Positions 9,815 to 17,740 of a stretch of 64,000 nt of DNA are shown piece after piece. The translations under genes were made by a program, and so were the position numbers. Position 1 is the first letter of the stretch. Each line of letters begins with the position of its first letter. A model generated the notes under the pieces. It ran no database searches. It was given only the letters and a program-made list of their open reading frames with translations, and was not told where the DNA came from. Source of the DNA: Flavisolibacter ginsenosidimutans. GTDB taxonomy: Bacteria; Bacteroidota; Bacteroidia; Chitinophagales; Chitinophagaceae. The stretch covers positions 3,472,001-3,536,000 of the forward strand of contig NZ_CP042433.1 of NCBI RefSeq assembly GCF_007970805.1, written 5' to 3'.

Positions 9815-10431
9815 TGTCCACCTCCTCTTCCGGCCACGTCTTTAATAGCCGCACCGATGTTGGGATAAGCACCGCAACGACAAATGTTGCCGCTCATGTA
9901 CTCTCTTATTTCGGCATCGGAGGTTGCGTGGCCTTCGTTGATGCAAGCCACGGCCGACATGATTTGTCCCGGTGTGCAATAGCCGCATTGAAAGCCGTCG
10001 TACTTAATAAAGGCTTCCTGCATCGGGTGCAGGTTATCACCATTTGCAAGGCCTTCGATGGTGGTGATTTTTTTTCCGCTCTGCATCACCGCGAGACTTA
10101 AACAACTCAGCACACGTTTGCCATCAATATGAACGGTGCAGGCGCCGCATTGGCCAAGATCGCAGCCCTTTTTAGAACCCGTTAAATGCAATTGTTCGCG
10201 CAGCAAATCAAGCAGCGTAACTCTTGGTTCGACTTGCAAAGAATACGGCTTGCCGTTGACTTCAAGTTGCAACGGAACTTGTTCGAAACGTTGCGCAACT
10301 TTTTCGTCTAATTTTTTATCAGCTGCTTTTACCAGTACCGGCGGCGTGGCAAGAATAGCGGCTGTTGCGGTCGTGCGTTTTAAAAAAGAGCGCCGTGAAT
10401 GCGAGGATTTTTCTTCTGACTCGTTCAACAT
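9811..10431 (-). CDS. (2Fe-2S)-binding subunit with Tat signal (PaoA-like)
   Basis: 206 residues. The N-terminus has a twin-arginine motif SRRSFLK at 12-18 followed by a hydrophobic Ala/Thr stretch, so the folded complex should be exported by Tat. Plant-ferredoxin-type cluster ligands are Cys90, Cys95, Cys98 and Cys110 (CDLGQCGAC). The second, alpha-helical cluster uses Cys149, Cys152, Cys184 and Cys186 (CGYCTPGQ and CRCG). It is the first gene of the three-subunit operon. No dedicated molybdenum-cofactor maturation gene (PaoD/XdhC type) is nearby, so that factor must be encoded elsewhere. Confidence 0.92.
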   Translation of the reverse strand: MLNESEEKSSHSRRSFLKRTTATAAILATPPVLVKAADKKLDEKVAQRFEQVPLQLEVNGKPYSLQVEPRVTLLDLLREQLHLTGSKKGCDLGQCGACTVHIDGKRVLSCLSLAVMQSGKKITTIEGLANGDNLHPMQEAFIKYDGFQCGYCTPGQIMSAVACINEGHATSDAEIREYMSGNICRCGAYPNIGAAIKDVAGRGGGQ

Positions 10432-10511
10432 AAACAGGGGCGTTTATTTTTCAAACGAGTAAGTTAGGAATTTATTCCGTTGAAGAAACCGGCTTGTTGA
10501 AACGGATAAAG

Positions 10512-10569
10512 AAAGAGATAAGAATGTTGAATGGCCGCAAATCTTTCATCAACTCATTCTTATCTCTTT
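10512..10569. terminator. Inverted repeat between the cytochrome c gene and the oxidoreductase operon
   Basis: A perfect 15-bp inverted repeat (10512-10526 with 10555-10569) with a 28-base loop. It lies downstream of the cytochrome c gene and upstream of the Fe-S gene, both on the minus strand. It may end or reduce read-through between them, or be a dispersed palindrome. Confidence 0.55.
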
Positions 10570-10586
10570 TGCCGGTGTCGAATGTC

Positions 10587-11528
10587 TTATTTGTCTTCCG
10601 GCATCTTCGTGGGCGGCAAGGATTTAAGATAATTGTAAATCGCTTTCAATTCATCGTCACTCATGCGGCCGAACGATTCCCAGGGCATGTGACTGTATTT
10701 AATCAGCTTGCCCATGCGAAAACGTTTGATGAACATTTCCTGCGTCCAGTTCGTGATGCGGCCGGTTTCCGGATCGGGTGTGAGATTGGGCGTGATTAGC
10801 GTAGGCACTCCTTTTTCTTCAAACTTGTTTCCGCCTGCCAGCGGTGCACCCACAAAATTGCCGATGCCGTCTCGTTTGGTGTGGCATTCGTTACAGTTGG
10901 CCACGGCCATCACCAGGTGGCGTCCGTAAGCTGCGGTCGTATCCGGCGCGATTGCTTCTTTAATGCGCTCCGTGGGTCCTTGTGGTTTAATCAAAAATGC
11001 TTTGATCATCTTGCCCATAAAATTGTAATCGTGATCCGGCACGGCATTGCGTACCGGCTTGGTGGAACGCAGGTAAGAAACGATCGCAGTTAAATCGTCA
11101 TCACTCATGTTTTGAAAGGGCATGAAGGGCAGCACCGCTTCGCCGTTTGGTTTTACGCTGTGTCGCAGCACACGGGCAATTTCACCATCGGTATAACGGC
11201 CAATGCCGGTAACGGAATCAGGCGTAAGATTTCGGGTATAAAAAGTTCCGAAAGGAAGTTTGAACGGAACGCCGCCGCTGAGCGAAGGCTCTTGTTCAAG
11301 CTTTAATAAAGAGTCAACGTTCTTTACGGTGCTGTGGCAGTCAACGCAGTGAGCGGGGCCTAAAACAAGATGGCGTCCTTTTGCGATTACGGCTGAATCA
11401 GTTGAAGCTTTCACAGCCGGGTAAGGCGCTTCGTATTTTACGTGTTGACGAAGAAATGCGGTTGTTACAAGGCCCGCAAGGAGCAGCAGGATAACAATTC
11501 CTGTCCATTTTAAAATTTTAATGATCAT
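10587..11528 (-). CDS. Membrane-anchored di-haem cytochrome c
   Basis: 313 residues. One N-terminal membrane helix (about residues 8-26) anchors two periplasmic cytochrome c domains. Haem motifs are CVDCH (61-65) and CNECH (212-216), and Met in LPFMPFQ and SHMPWE are likely axial ligands. Each domain ends in a MSDDDL/MSDDEL-type helix with YLRS/YLKS, as in alcohol dehydrogenase cytochrome subunits. It lies just upstream of the aldehyde oxidoreductase genes on the same strand and is the obvious electron acceptor for that complex; this is inferred from context and from similar loci. A hairpin between it and the Fe-S gene means co-transcription is uncertain. Confidence 0.88.
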   Translation of the reverse strand: MIIKILKWTGIVILLLLAGLVTTAFLRQHVKYEAPYPAVKASTDSAVIAKGRHLVLGPAHCVDCHSTVKNVDSLLKLEQEPSLSGGVPFKLPFGTFYTRNLTPDSVTGIGRYTDGEIARVLRHSVKPNGEAVLPFMPFQNMSDDDLTAIVSYLRSTKPVRNAVPDHDYNFMGKMIKAFLIKPQGPTERIKEAIAPDTTAAYGRHLVMAVANCNECHTKRDGIGNFVGAPLAGGNKFEEKGVPTLITPNLTPDPETGRITNWTQEMFIKRFRMGKLIKYSHMPWESFGRMSDDELKAIYNYLKSLPPTKMPEDK

Positions 11529-11631
11529 GGCCCGATGGTTTTGGTGCTCAAAACTATCGGCCTAAAACAGAGATTGTTTTACGTATTGGCTGAATTGAGA
11601 AACGGGCCGTGTGAACTGCAAAACTCCGCGC

Positions 11632-11661
11632 AAAAAAAATCCTCCCGCGCAGCAGGAGGAT
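11632..11661 (-). terminator. Intrinsic terminator, minus strand
   Basis: Stem ATCCTCC (11639-11645) with GGAGGAT (11655-11661), then a run of eight T on the minus strand (11632-11639). No protein gene on the minus strand ends into it, which is what points to an RNA transcript upstream. Confidence 0.75.
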
Positions 11662-11932
11662 AATGATTATGGAAGGCGTTTGTTGTTTTCTTTTTCGCTG
11701 TTTCACCGGAGTATGGACGCCTTTGGCTTTCCAGGTATTGGACGGCTTAACGGATAAATTGGATGCTTACACGAGCTTTTCAAGGATTGGATTCGGTATG
11801 CGTAAGGGAGAAAAGAAGAAGTTGACTGATACTGGATTTCAATTGGTTTTTCGGTTGGATTTCGGATTCTAAAAAACTTACTGGACGGTATTTTAGGACT
11901 TGGATGGGATTGATCAGTGAATCAATCAACTT
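11632..11932 (-). ncRNA. Candidate non-coding RNA or attenuated leader, rich in UCC motifs
   Basis: A consensus promoter at 11939-11969 (minus) is followed about 280 bases later by a strong terminator at 11632-11661. The stretch between them contains no ATG at all on the minus strand and no frame that looks coding. The RNA would carry about 18 UCC triplets in some 290 bases (far above chance), seen as GGA repeats on the plus strand. Local stems include GATTGAT/ATCAATC (11908-11927) and AAGGCGT/ACGCCTT (11673-11723). It ends about 100 bases before the cytochrome c ATG, so it may be a free small RNA or a terminated leader of that gene. I do not recognise the family. Confidence 0.45.
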
Positions 11933-11938
11933 CTGCTG

Positions 11939-11969
11939 CAAAAGTAGCTTGCCCCACCACGCTCATCAA
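11939..11969 (-). promoter_or_regulatory. Bacteroidota-type promoter, minus strand
   Basis: The minus strand has TACTTTTG (11939-11946), a perfect TAnnTTTG -7 box, with TTG (11967-11969) 20 bases upstream as the -33 box. This is the consensus and spacing known for the main sigma factor in this phylum. Transcription should start near 11932. Confidence 0.55.
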
Positions 11970-12016
11970 GAGCGAAACTGCCCATTTTAAACAGCCTAAA
12001 TTTTACGGAAACGGCT

Positions 12017-12073
12017 CGTAGATTAACGAAGGCTGCGTAGAAACCCTACGCATTGGGCGATAGAAAAGCTACG
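12017..12073. promoter_or_regulatory. Cluster of CGTAG/CTACG palindromes, possible operator
   Basis: Core TGCGTAG (12034-12040) pairs with CTACGCA (12046-12052) around a five-base loop. A further CGTAG at 12017-12021 and CTACG at 12069-12073 flank it at similar distances. Such nested symmetry looks like a binding site for a dimeric regulator, or a small RNA hairpin. It lies between the minus-strand promoter at 11.95 kb and the plus-strand gene at 12.42 kb. No known regulator can be named. Apart from this, 12074-12423 shows nothing I can assign. Confidence 0.3.
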
Positions 12074-12423
12074 GAAACCAAACAAGAGAAAGAATTTTCT
12101 GCTGAACGATTGCCCCAGAATTTCCGACCATTTTTTTCAAAGCCGTGCAATCCGGGTTTAAAAAGAAAAAGGGCTGGATGGAAATCCTGCCCCGTTTTAA
12201 AATCCAATATCCTATGAAAAACCGAGGCTAAACTAAAGGGCAAAAACGGATTTTGCAAGCGACTCCCAAAAAATAAAAGAGAATCCAACAAAGTTTAACA
12301 TTCACGGGCTTTTACGCAATGCATTCGCAGAAGCATCCGGGAGACTTAACGCTGCGGAAAACGCAGGTTGCAAATGCCGGAAACGGTGGCCCGGTTTTTC
12401 ACGCAGATTTTGTAAAATTTTCG

Positions 12424-12696
12424 ATGGACAAAAACCGGTTGGAAGAAGTTGCCGCATTTCTGCGCGAGCACCGCAGCAACGAAAGCAATTTTGAAACGCT
12501 TTACAAAAAGCTGCAACAAGAAATGAAGGATGAAAGTACGGACACAAACTATGCAGCAGCCTTGCACGAAGCAAACGAAAAAGCCGCGGTGTACCGCAAA
12601 GCGAAAGAAACCGGCGGCACGGCCTGGCCCGAGTTTGAAAACTTTGTCAGCGATTTTGAAAAAGCGGTAACCGAAGCAGCAAAGGCGGCAGACTGA
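12424..12696 (+). CDS. Small hydrophilic alpha-helical protein, unknown function
   Basis: 90 residues from the ATG at 12424 (MDKNRLEEVAAFLREH). The frame is open further upstream, but that part is basic, glycine-rich and unlike a protein start. The sequence is rich in Glu, Lys and Ala with repeated helical heptads, has no signal peptide, membrane segment or cysteine, and ends in AAKAAD. It is a single gene on the plus strand with a small cytochrome-like gene following about 100 bases later. I do not recognise a family. Confidence 0.55.
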   Translation: MDKNRLEEVAAFLREHRSNESNFETLYKKLQQEMKDESTDTNYAAALHEANEKAAVYRKAKETGGTAWPEFENFVSDFEKAVTEAAKAAD

Positions 12697-12798
12697 TTCG
12701 ACGTTGATCTTTTAACCATCCTTAACCTGTTGTGCATTGCGTCATGACGGCAACTGAACCAAACTTTCTTATCTTGAGGGCTTCCAAATTTTATCTGC

Positions 12799-13140
12799 AT
12801 GAAAAAAGTTATTCTCTTTTCTCTCTTTGTTTTGCTGGTAACAGCTTTTCAGTTTTGTCATTCGTCTAAACAGGCGCAAGGCGCTGTAGCCAAGGTATCG
12901 TATGCGGCCAATGTTCAACCCATTATTCAGGCCAATTGTTCGCCTTGCCACATTGCCGGCCAGGGACGTGCAAAAGCGCTGAACTCTTACGATGCGGCTA
13001 AGGCCAACATTGACGACATGCTTACACGGGTCAATAAAAATCCAGGTGAAAAAGACTTTATGCCCATGCGCCATCCAAAGCTGGCGGATACAACCATTGC
13101 CGTTTTGGCAAGATGGAAGGAAAGTGGCTTGGCAGAATAA
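12799..13140 (+). CDS. Small secreted haem-binding protein (cytochrome c-like)
   Basis: 113 residues. An N-terminal signal peptide (MKKVILFSLFVLLVTAFQFC) may be a lipoprotein signal, though its lipobox is poor. The mature part has VQPIIQANCSPCHI, a single CxxCH haem motif, and a distal MPMRHPKL that can supply the axial Met, and ends with a helix carrying VLARWKESGLAE. This is the common Bacteroidota small c-type cytochrome also found as a C-terminal domain of planctomycete-type cytochromes. It probably carries electrons in the periplasm. No partner oxidoreductase is directly next to it. Confidence 0.8.
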   Translation: MKKVILFSLFVLLVTAFQFCHSSKQAQGAVAKVSYAANVQPIIQANCSPCHIAGQGRAKALNSYDAAKANIDDMLTRVNKNPGEKDFMPMRHPKLADTTIAVLARWKESGLAE

Positions 13141-13158
13141 TCGCTAGAACTGTTGGCA

Positions 13159-13212
13159 GTTGATCGTTGTTAGTTATTCGATATTTTCTTCGGCCAACCA
13201 TCAACGATCAAC
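13159..13212. terminator. Inverted repeat between convergent genes
   Basis: GTTGATCGTTG (13159-13169) is exactly complementary to 13202-13212 across a 32-base loop. It separates the small cytochrome gene from the converging aminotransferase gene and may terminate both. It resembles the GTTGATTGG repeat at the left edge of the window. Confidence 0.5.
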
Positions 13213-13224
13213 AATCAACATTTA

Positions 13225-14289
13225 TTAAACGACACAGTTCCATCCATACTTGTCCTCAGTTCTTCCGCTGCGAATGGCCTCCAATGCTTTTTTCAATTTA
13301 TTCATAACGCTACCGTTGGTGTAGGTTGGCAAATGATACAATTCGCCGTCCACTCCGATCACACTAATTGGAGCAACTACAGCCGCTGTGCCGGCACCGA
13401 ACGCTTCTACCGAACAGCCGTCGTCAAGCGCTTTTACAATCTCACTAATGCTGATTTTTCTTTCTTCGGTTTCGATGCCCAAGTCTTTGGCAATCGTAAG
13501 CAAAGAATCTCTTGTGATGCCGTCCAGGATTGAATCGCTCAACGGCGGCGTAATGAGTTTTTCATCTATCACGAAAAGTAAATTCATCGTGCCGCTTTCT
13601 TCGATGTACTCGTGTTCAAAAGCATCCATCCACAACACGTTGTCGAATCCTTCTTCCCTTGCTTTTTGCGTTGCATAAAACGCACCGCCGTAATTGCCTG
13701 CGCACTTTGCATAACCCACGCCGCCTTTTGCCGCGCGGATGTAATGACGCTCCACTTTTACTTTAATTGGTTTTTGATATAACGTAGAAACAGGGCCGGT
13801 CATGATGATGAGCGTGTATTCGTCCGAAACTTTCACGCCAAACTTTGCTTCGCTGGCAAATACTAACGGACGAATGTAAAGCGCCACGTCTTCGCCTTCG
13901 GGAACCCAGTCTTTGTCCACGCTTACCAATTGCTGTAAAGCCGTTGCAAAAAGCTCATACGGAATAGGCGGCATGCACATTCTGTCCAACGATGCGTTGA
14001 TGCGTTGGTGATGTTTTTCGATGCGAAAGATATTGATGCGGCCGTCTTTCATGCGAAAGGCTTTCATGCCTTCAAAGACGCTTTGGCCGTAATGCAGCGC
14101 AAGCATCGTGGGCGCAACGGAGATGTTTTGAAAGGGCTTGATTTGCGGGTCTTGCCATTCGCCATTTTTGTACTGGCAAATGAACATGTGATCGGAAACG
14201 TACCGGCCGAAGGGTAGGTTTTTCCAATCCACTTCGTGAAGAACCGAATGCGTTGTCCCTTTTACCGGGATGTCGAAAATTGCTTCCAT
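13225..14289 (-). CDS. ilvE: Branched-chain amino acid aminotransferase
   Basis: 354 residues, fold-type IV PLP enzyme of the longer, eukaryote-like BCAT class. It interconverts leucine, isoleucine and valine with their 2-oxo acids, using 2-oxoglutarate/glutamate. Lys195 in GYAKCAGNYGGA should form the Schiff base with PLP; EESGTMNLLFV (about 230-240) and GAGTAAVVAP near residue 315 contact the cofactor phosphate. FEGMKAFR and RPL blocks are present. It is the last gene of a likely EamA-GNAT-BCAT operon with a ten-base gap to the acetyltransferase. Confidence 0.93.
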   Translation of the reverse strand: MEAIFDIPVKGTTHSVLHEVDWKNLPFGRYVSDHMFICQYKNGEWQDPQIKPFQNISVAPTMLALHYGQSVFEGMKAFRMKDGRINIFRIEKHHQRINASLDRMCMPPIPYELFATALQQLVSVDKDWVPEGEDVALYIRPLVFASEAKFGVKVSDEYTLIIMTGPVSTLYQKPIKVKVERHYIRAAKGGVGYAKCAGNYGGAFYATQKAREEGFDNVLWMDAFEHEYIEESGTMNLLFVIDEKLITPPLSDSILDGITRDSLLTIAKDLGIETEERKISISEIVKALDDGCSVEAFGAGTAAVVAPISVIGVDGELYHLPTYTNGSVMNKLKKALEAIRSGRTEDKYGWNCVV

Positions 14290-14299
14290 GTTGTTTGAT

Positions 14300-14785
14300 T
14301 TAAGCGTGAACAGAAGAGACTTTATCCAATTCGATTTCCATTTTAATATTCGCCCGTTTGTACAAATGATTGTCCATCGGCACTTCTACAAAACCAAGCT
14401 TGCGGTAAAGATTTATAGCCGGCGCCAGCGTGGTTTGCGAATACAGCGATACTTTCTTTGCGCCCAATTCTTTGGCCTTCTCAAGGGCCGCATAACTCAA
14501 GGCTTCGCCAATGCCTTTGCGCTGAAAGGCTTCGTCCACGGCCATCTTGGCAAACTCGTATTCATCATCGCTTATCTTGATCAAGGCAACCGTACCCGCA
14601 ACGACGTCGTTGTAAGTTGCCATGAGTATTGCACCGCCTTTTGCAAGTATGGCTTCGTGCGGATTTTCCAACACCCATTTGTCAAGTTCTTCCAACGCAA
14701 AATATTTTTCAATCCAAGCTTTGTTCAGGCTTGCAAAATGATAAGCGTGTTCGGCTCTGTACGGTATAATCTTAACGGGTGACAC
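14300..14785 (-). CDS. GNAT family N-acetyltransferase
   Basis: 161 residues with a full GNAT fold. DEYEFAKMAVDEAFQRKGIGEALSY-type residues around 85-115 form the acetyl-CoA site (RKGIGEAL is the Q/RxxGxG/A loop). ALEKAKELGAKKVSLYSQ and INLYRKLGFVEV near the end are the usual motif B and C-terminal strand. The substrate is unknown. Its start overlaps the end of the upstream EamA gene by 14 bases, and it stops ten bases before the aminotransferase, so the three are probably translated from one mRNA. The pairing with an amino-acid aminotransferase suggests amino-acid or amine acetylation; that is inference. Confidence 0.85.
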   Translation of the reverse strand: MSPVKIIPYRAEHAYHFASLNKAWIEKYFALEELDKWVLENPHEAILAKGGAILMATYNDVVAGTVALIKISDDEYEFAKMAVDEAFQRKGIGEALSYAALEKAKELGAKKVSLYSQTTLAPAINLYRKLGFVEVPMDNHLYKRANIKMEIELDKVSSVHA

Positions 14786-15677
14786 GTTGTTGCTTTTTAA
14801 ATTCTTTGTTTACCAAATACACGCCGCCGAGTGTTATCAACGTTCCCGTAACAACATTCAAACTCATGTGCTCTTTTAAGATCAGCCAGCCCAAAAAAAT
14901 AGCGACGATGGGATTGATATACGCATAGATGGAGACTTGCGTTGGCGGCAGTTTGCTTACGGCAAACACGTAAGCCGAATAGGTTAACAATGACCCGACG
15001 ATGATCAGGTAAAGCAAGCCCCAAAGTGCACTGCTGTTGGTTTCCATTAAGTTTACGTACTTGCCCGAAAAGCCACACACGCTTAGCACGATGATGCCGG
15101 AGATGAGCATTTGCAAGCCAACGGAAAAAAGAATATCCGTCTTAGGTCTATAACGCGAAGCGAAGACGGTACCAAAGGACCACGACGTAGTAGCGATCAA
15201 CGCCAGGCCGATGCCGAAGGCGTACTTGCTGTTCAGAAGTTGCGCGAAGTGTTCGTAGAAAATGGTAACGATGCCGCCAAAGCCAAGCAGCAAACCGAGT
15301 ATCATGTGCGCTGTGAAACGGGCAAAGCGCAGGAGCAAAATGCTGAACAGCGCAACGAACAGGGGCATGAGCCCGGCAATGATGGCGGCCAGTCCGCTGT
15401 CAATGAATTCAAGCGACCAGGTAAGCAAACCTTGACTGATGCACAAGAGCAACACGGCCTGCACGGTAATCTTCAGCAAGGATTTTTTATCGGGCCATGC
15501 GTAGCCGGTGCCTTTAAAATAACCAACCATCAGGAGTCCTGCTACGGCCTGCCGTACGCCGGCTACAAAAAGCCCGGGCATGTAATGCGCACTAATCTTT
15601 GAAGCGAGATAAGTGGTGCCCCAAAAGAAACTGACCATTGCCAACGCGATGTATGCCTTGCGTGTTTCCTTTTTCAT
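14772..15677 (-). CDS. EamA/DMT superfamily transporter
   Basis: 301 residues with ten hydrophobic helices arranged as two EamA repeats (about 8-140 and 155-292). FFWGTTYLASKI at the first helix and YAYINPIVAIFLGWLILKEHM in the second repeat are typical. Members export amino acids or other metabolites across the inner membrane. It heads an operon with GNAT and BCAT genes and is divergent from a MocR-type regulator. That arrangement is frequent for DMT exporters, and it suggests export of an amino acid or related compound under control of the regulator. Confidence 0.88.
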   Translation of the reverse strand: MKKETRKAYIALAMVSFFWGTTYLASKISAHYMPGLFVAGVRQAVAGLLMVGYFKGTGYAWPDKKSLLKITVQAVLLLCISQGLLTWSLEFIDSGLAAIIAGLMPLFVALFSILLLRFARFTAHMILGLLLGFGGIVTIFYEHFAQLLNSKYAFGIGLALIATTSWSFGTVFASRYRPKTDILFSVGLQMLISGIIVLSVCGFSGKYVNLMETNSSALWGLLYLIIVGSLLTYSAYVFAVSKLPPTQVSIYAYINPIVAIFLGWLILKEHMSLNVVTGTLITLGGVYLVNKEFKKQQRVTR

Positions 15678-15756
15678 AACAGCACAAAATTCTTTTTTAC
15701 ATTTGAATTAGAACAGATGCAGATTTTTTATTTTCGACTGCATCAGATTGCTGCGT

Positions 15757-15893
15757 GAGGGATAGAAGCGAATACCCCGCTGACGGTCCTGCGAGGGGCC
15801 TTGTGGCGGAGTAGCAGCGGATAGCCCGGCCCTTTGCCGTCGTGCGTTTGTCACCCTGAGCTTGTCGAAGGGTTGTGCGCCGGCAACGGCAAC
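15757..15893. repeat. Intergenic repeat region with TCACCCTGAGC element
   Basis: The 312-base gap between the divergent EamA and MocR genes contains two related copies of a GATAGAAGCGAATACCCCG / AGCAGCGGATAGCCCGGC motif (about 15760-15830) and a TCACCCTGAGCTTGTCGAAGGGT palindrome (about 15850-15873). The same palindrome family recurs at 17520-17566. These look like dispersed non-coding repeats. No coding frame or clear operator could be recognised, though the control region of both genes must lie here. Confidence 0.5.
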
Positions 15894-15989
15894 GGGACAC
15901 GCCCAACGAAATTAACATACGTGCAGCGGTAACAATTTACAACAAGCAACCACTCATAACCACAAAGCACAAATTACAAACCACAAACA

Positions 15990-17426
15990 ATGAAAACGCC
16001 GACGCTTCCCGACCATAAGTATCTCCAAATCGCCGACGGCATTGAATCGCTCATCAACACCGACGTGCTCCGCATTGGCGACAAGTTGCCCTCCGTGCGC
16101 ACACTGGCTGAAGACTACAACATCAGCACGGGCACGGCCTTTCAGGCTTATTATCATCTCGAAGGCAAGGGGCTGATTGAATCGCGGCCCAAAAGCGGCT
16201 ATTACGTGCGGTTTAATTACAAACGTTTTCCGGCGCTGCCCAAATCGGTGCAACCCGATGCGCACCGGCACGCCGTTAGCGTAAAGGACGTTATCGCCGA
16301 CATTTACAGCGACATTGCCGCGGCCATCAAATGGAATTTTGCCCGCGCCGTTCCCGATCTTTCCCTGCTGCCCACAAGCAAATTAAACAAGGCCGTGGTG
16401 CACACACTGCGGCATCACAAAGACCACGGCATTGGTTACGAACACACGCAAGGCAACCCCGAATTGCGCAAGCAGATTGCGAAACTTGCCTTCAACTGGG
16501 GCGGCAAAGTAAAGCCCGAAGAAGTTGTTGTAACCAACGGATGTTTGGAAGCCATTACCACTTGTTTGAAAGCCGTCACCAATCCCGGCGATACCGTGGC
16601 GGTAGAATGTCCCGCTTATTTTGGCGTGTATCAAGCCATCGAAAGTTTGGGTTTGAAAGCCGTTGAAATTTCCAGTTGCCCGGTTTCGGGCCTCGACCTG
16701 CAATGCCTCGAAAAAACACTAAAAAAATTCAGCATCAAAGCGGTGTTGTGCGTGCCCAATTTCAACAATCCCTTGGGCAGTTGCATGCCCGACGCGAACA
16801 AGAAAGCATTGGTTTCGCTCATCACCAAACACAAGATCCCGCTGATTGAAGACGACATTTACGGCGAGTTGTATTTTGGAAAGAACCGTCCGAAAACCTG
16901 CAAGCATTTCGACAAGGAAGGATGGGTGATGCACTGCTCCTCGCTTTCCAAATCGCTGGCGCCGGGCTATCGCATTGGCTGGGTGTTGCCCGGAAAATTT
17001 TTTACCGAAGTGGCGCAACTAAAGCGTATTCAGAACATCAGTTCTCCCACGCTGACGCAGGCCGCCGTTGCGCATTTTTTGCAGCACGGCCGTTACGAAT
17101 ATCATTTAAAGAATTTGCGCAAAGCCCTGCACACGCAGTGCCTGCGCTACAGCGGTTCCGTCATCGAACATTTTCCGCCTGACACGAAAATTTCGCGGCC
17201 GCAAGGCGGCTTCGTGTTGTGGGTAGAATTGCCCGGCAACGTGGACGTATTCCGTCTGCGCAGCGACGCGGTGAAGCAAGGCATTGCCGTTGTGCCGGGA
17301 AAAATATTTTCGGCTTCGTGCGATTATGAAAACTGCTTGCGCATCTCCTTTGGCAAACTCTGGAACGAAGACGTTGACGTAGGCTTGAAGTTGCTGGGTG
17401 ATTTGGTGAAGAAAGCAACGAAGTAG
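15990..17426 (+). CDS. MocR/PdxR-type transcriptional regulator (GntR HTH fused to aminotransferase fold)
   Basis: 478 residues. Residues 1-75 form a GntR winged helix (YLQIADGIESLI, then LPSVRTLAEDYNIS and GTAFQAYYHLEGKGLIE, ending SGYYVR). Residues 110-478 are a class I aminotransferase-like domain with PLP. Lys321 in SSLSKSLAPGYRIGW is the expected Schiff-base lysine, and IEDDIYGELYF carries the Asp/Tyr pair. MocR proteins sense amino acids or pyridoxal phosphate and usually control the adjacent divergent gene. Here that is the EamA-GNAT-BCAT operon. Its own transcript seems to be monocistronic. Confidence 0.9.
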   Translation: MKTPTLPDHKYLQIADGIESLINTDVLRIGDKLPSVRTLAEDYNISTGTAFQAYYHLEGKGLIESRPKSGYYVRFNYKRFPALPKSVQPDAHRHAVSVKDVIADIYSDIAAAIKWNFARAVPDLSLLPTSKLNKAVVHTLRHHKDHGIGYEHTQGNPELRKQIAKLAFNWGGKVKPEEVVVTNGCLEAITTCLKAVTNPGDTVAVECPAYFGVYQAIESLGLKAVEISSCPVSGLDLQCLEKTLKKFSIKAVLCVPNFNNPLGSCMPDANKKALVSLITKHKIPLIEDDIYGELYFGKNRPKTCKHFDKEGWVMHCSSLSKSLAPGYRIGWVLPGKFFTEVAQLKRIQNISSPTLTQAAVAHFLQHGRYEYHLKNLRKALHTQCLRYSGSVIEHFPPDTKISRPQGGFVLWVELPGNVDVFRLRSDAVKQGIAVVPGKIFSASCDYENCLRISFGKLWNEDVDVGLKLLGDLVKKATK

Positions 17427-17498
17427 GCTTGTGGTTTGTCGTTGGTGGTTTGTGGTTGCGTGATATGCGCAGATGCTTTCTTCAAATGTTGCTTTACT

Positions 17499-17596
17499 AG
17501 AGTCTCACTCGCAGCGCTGTCACCCTGAGCCAAGCCTGTCCTGAGCTTGTCAAAGGATCGAAGGGTCGCAGCGCAGGCTGTTTGAATTGAGACTCT
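17499..17596. repeat. Nested inverted repeat with TCACCCTGAGC core
   Basis: The outer arms AGAGTCTCA (17499-17507) and TGAGACTCT (17588-17596) are exact complements. Inside lie GCAGCGCTGTCACCCTGAGC and CGAAGGGTCGCAGCGC, which also pair. It is a long self-complementary element in the 3' region of the MocR gene, related to the repeat at 15850-15873. The rest of the 17427-17740 gap holds AT-rich TTTTACATTT-type direct repeats and no gene. Confidence 0.6.
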
Positions 17597-17740
17597 TAAG
17601 TGCCCGGCTTCGCTCAGCCTGACAGTCTTTTCTATTACGATTGTCTTTCTATTTTACATTTTAAATTCATCATTTTAGATTTTACATTTCAACCTCTTCT
17701 TTCCCGGAATGCTTTATTTTGCCGCGTCCAAACAAAAACC

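Noticed and set aside
11663..11872. Plus-strand frame in the cytochrome upstream gap as a 69-residue gene
   Set aside because: The sequence is just GGA-rich DNA read through, with no start signal; the minus-strand promoter and terminator explain the region better.
12046..12291. Minus-strand frame with a hydrophobic start
   Set aside because: Rich in Phe, Leu and Ser with no partner, no start signal and runs through the CGTAG palindrome.
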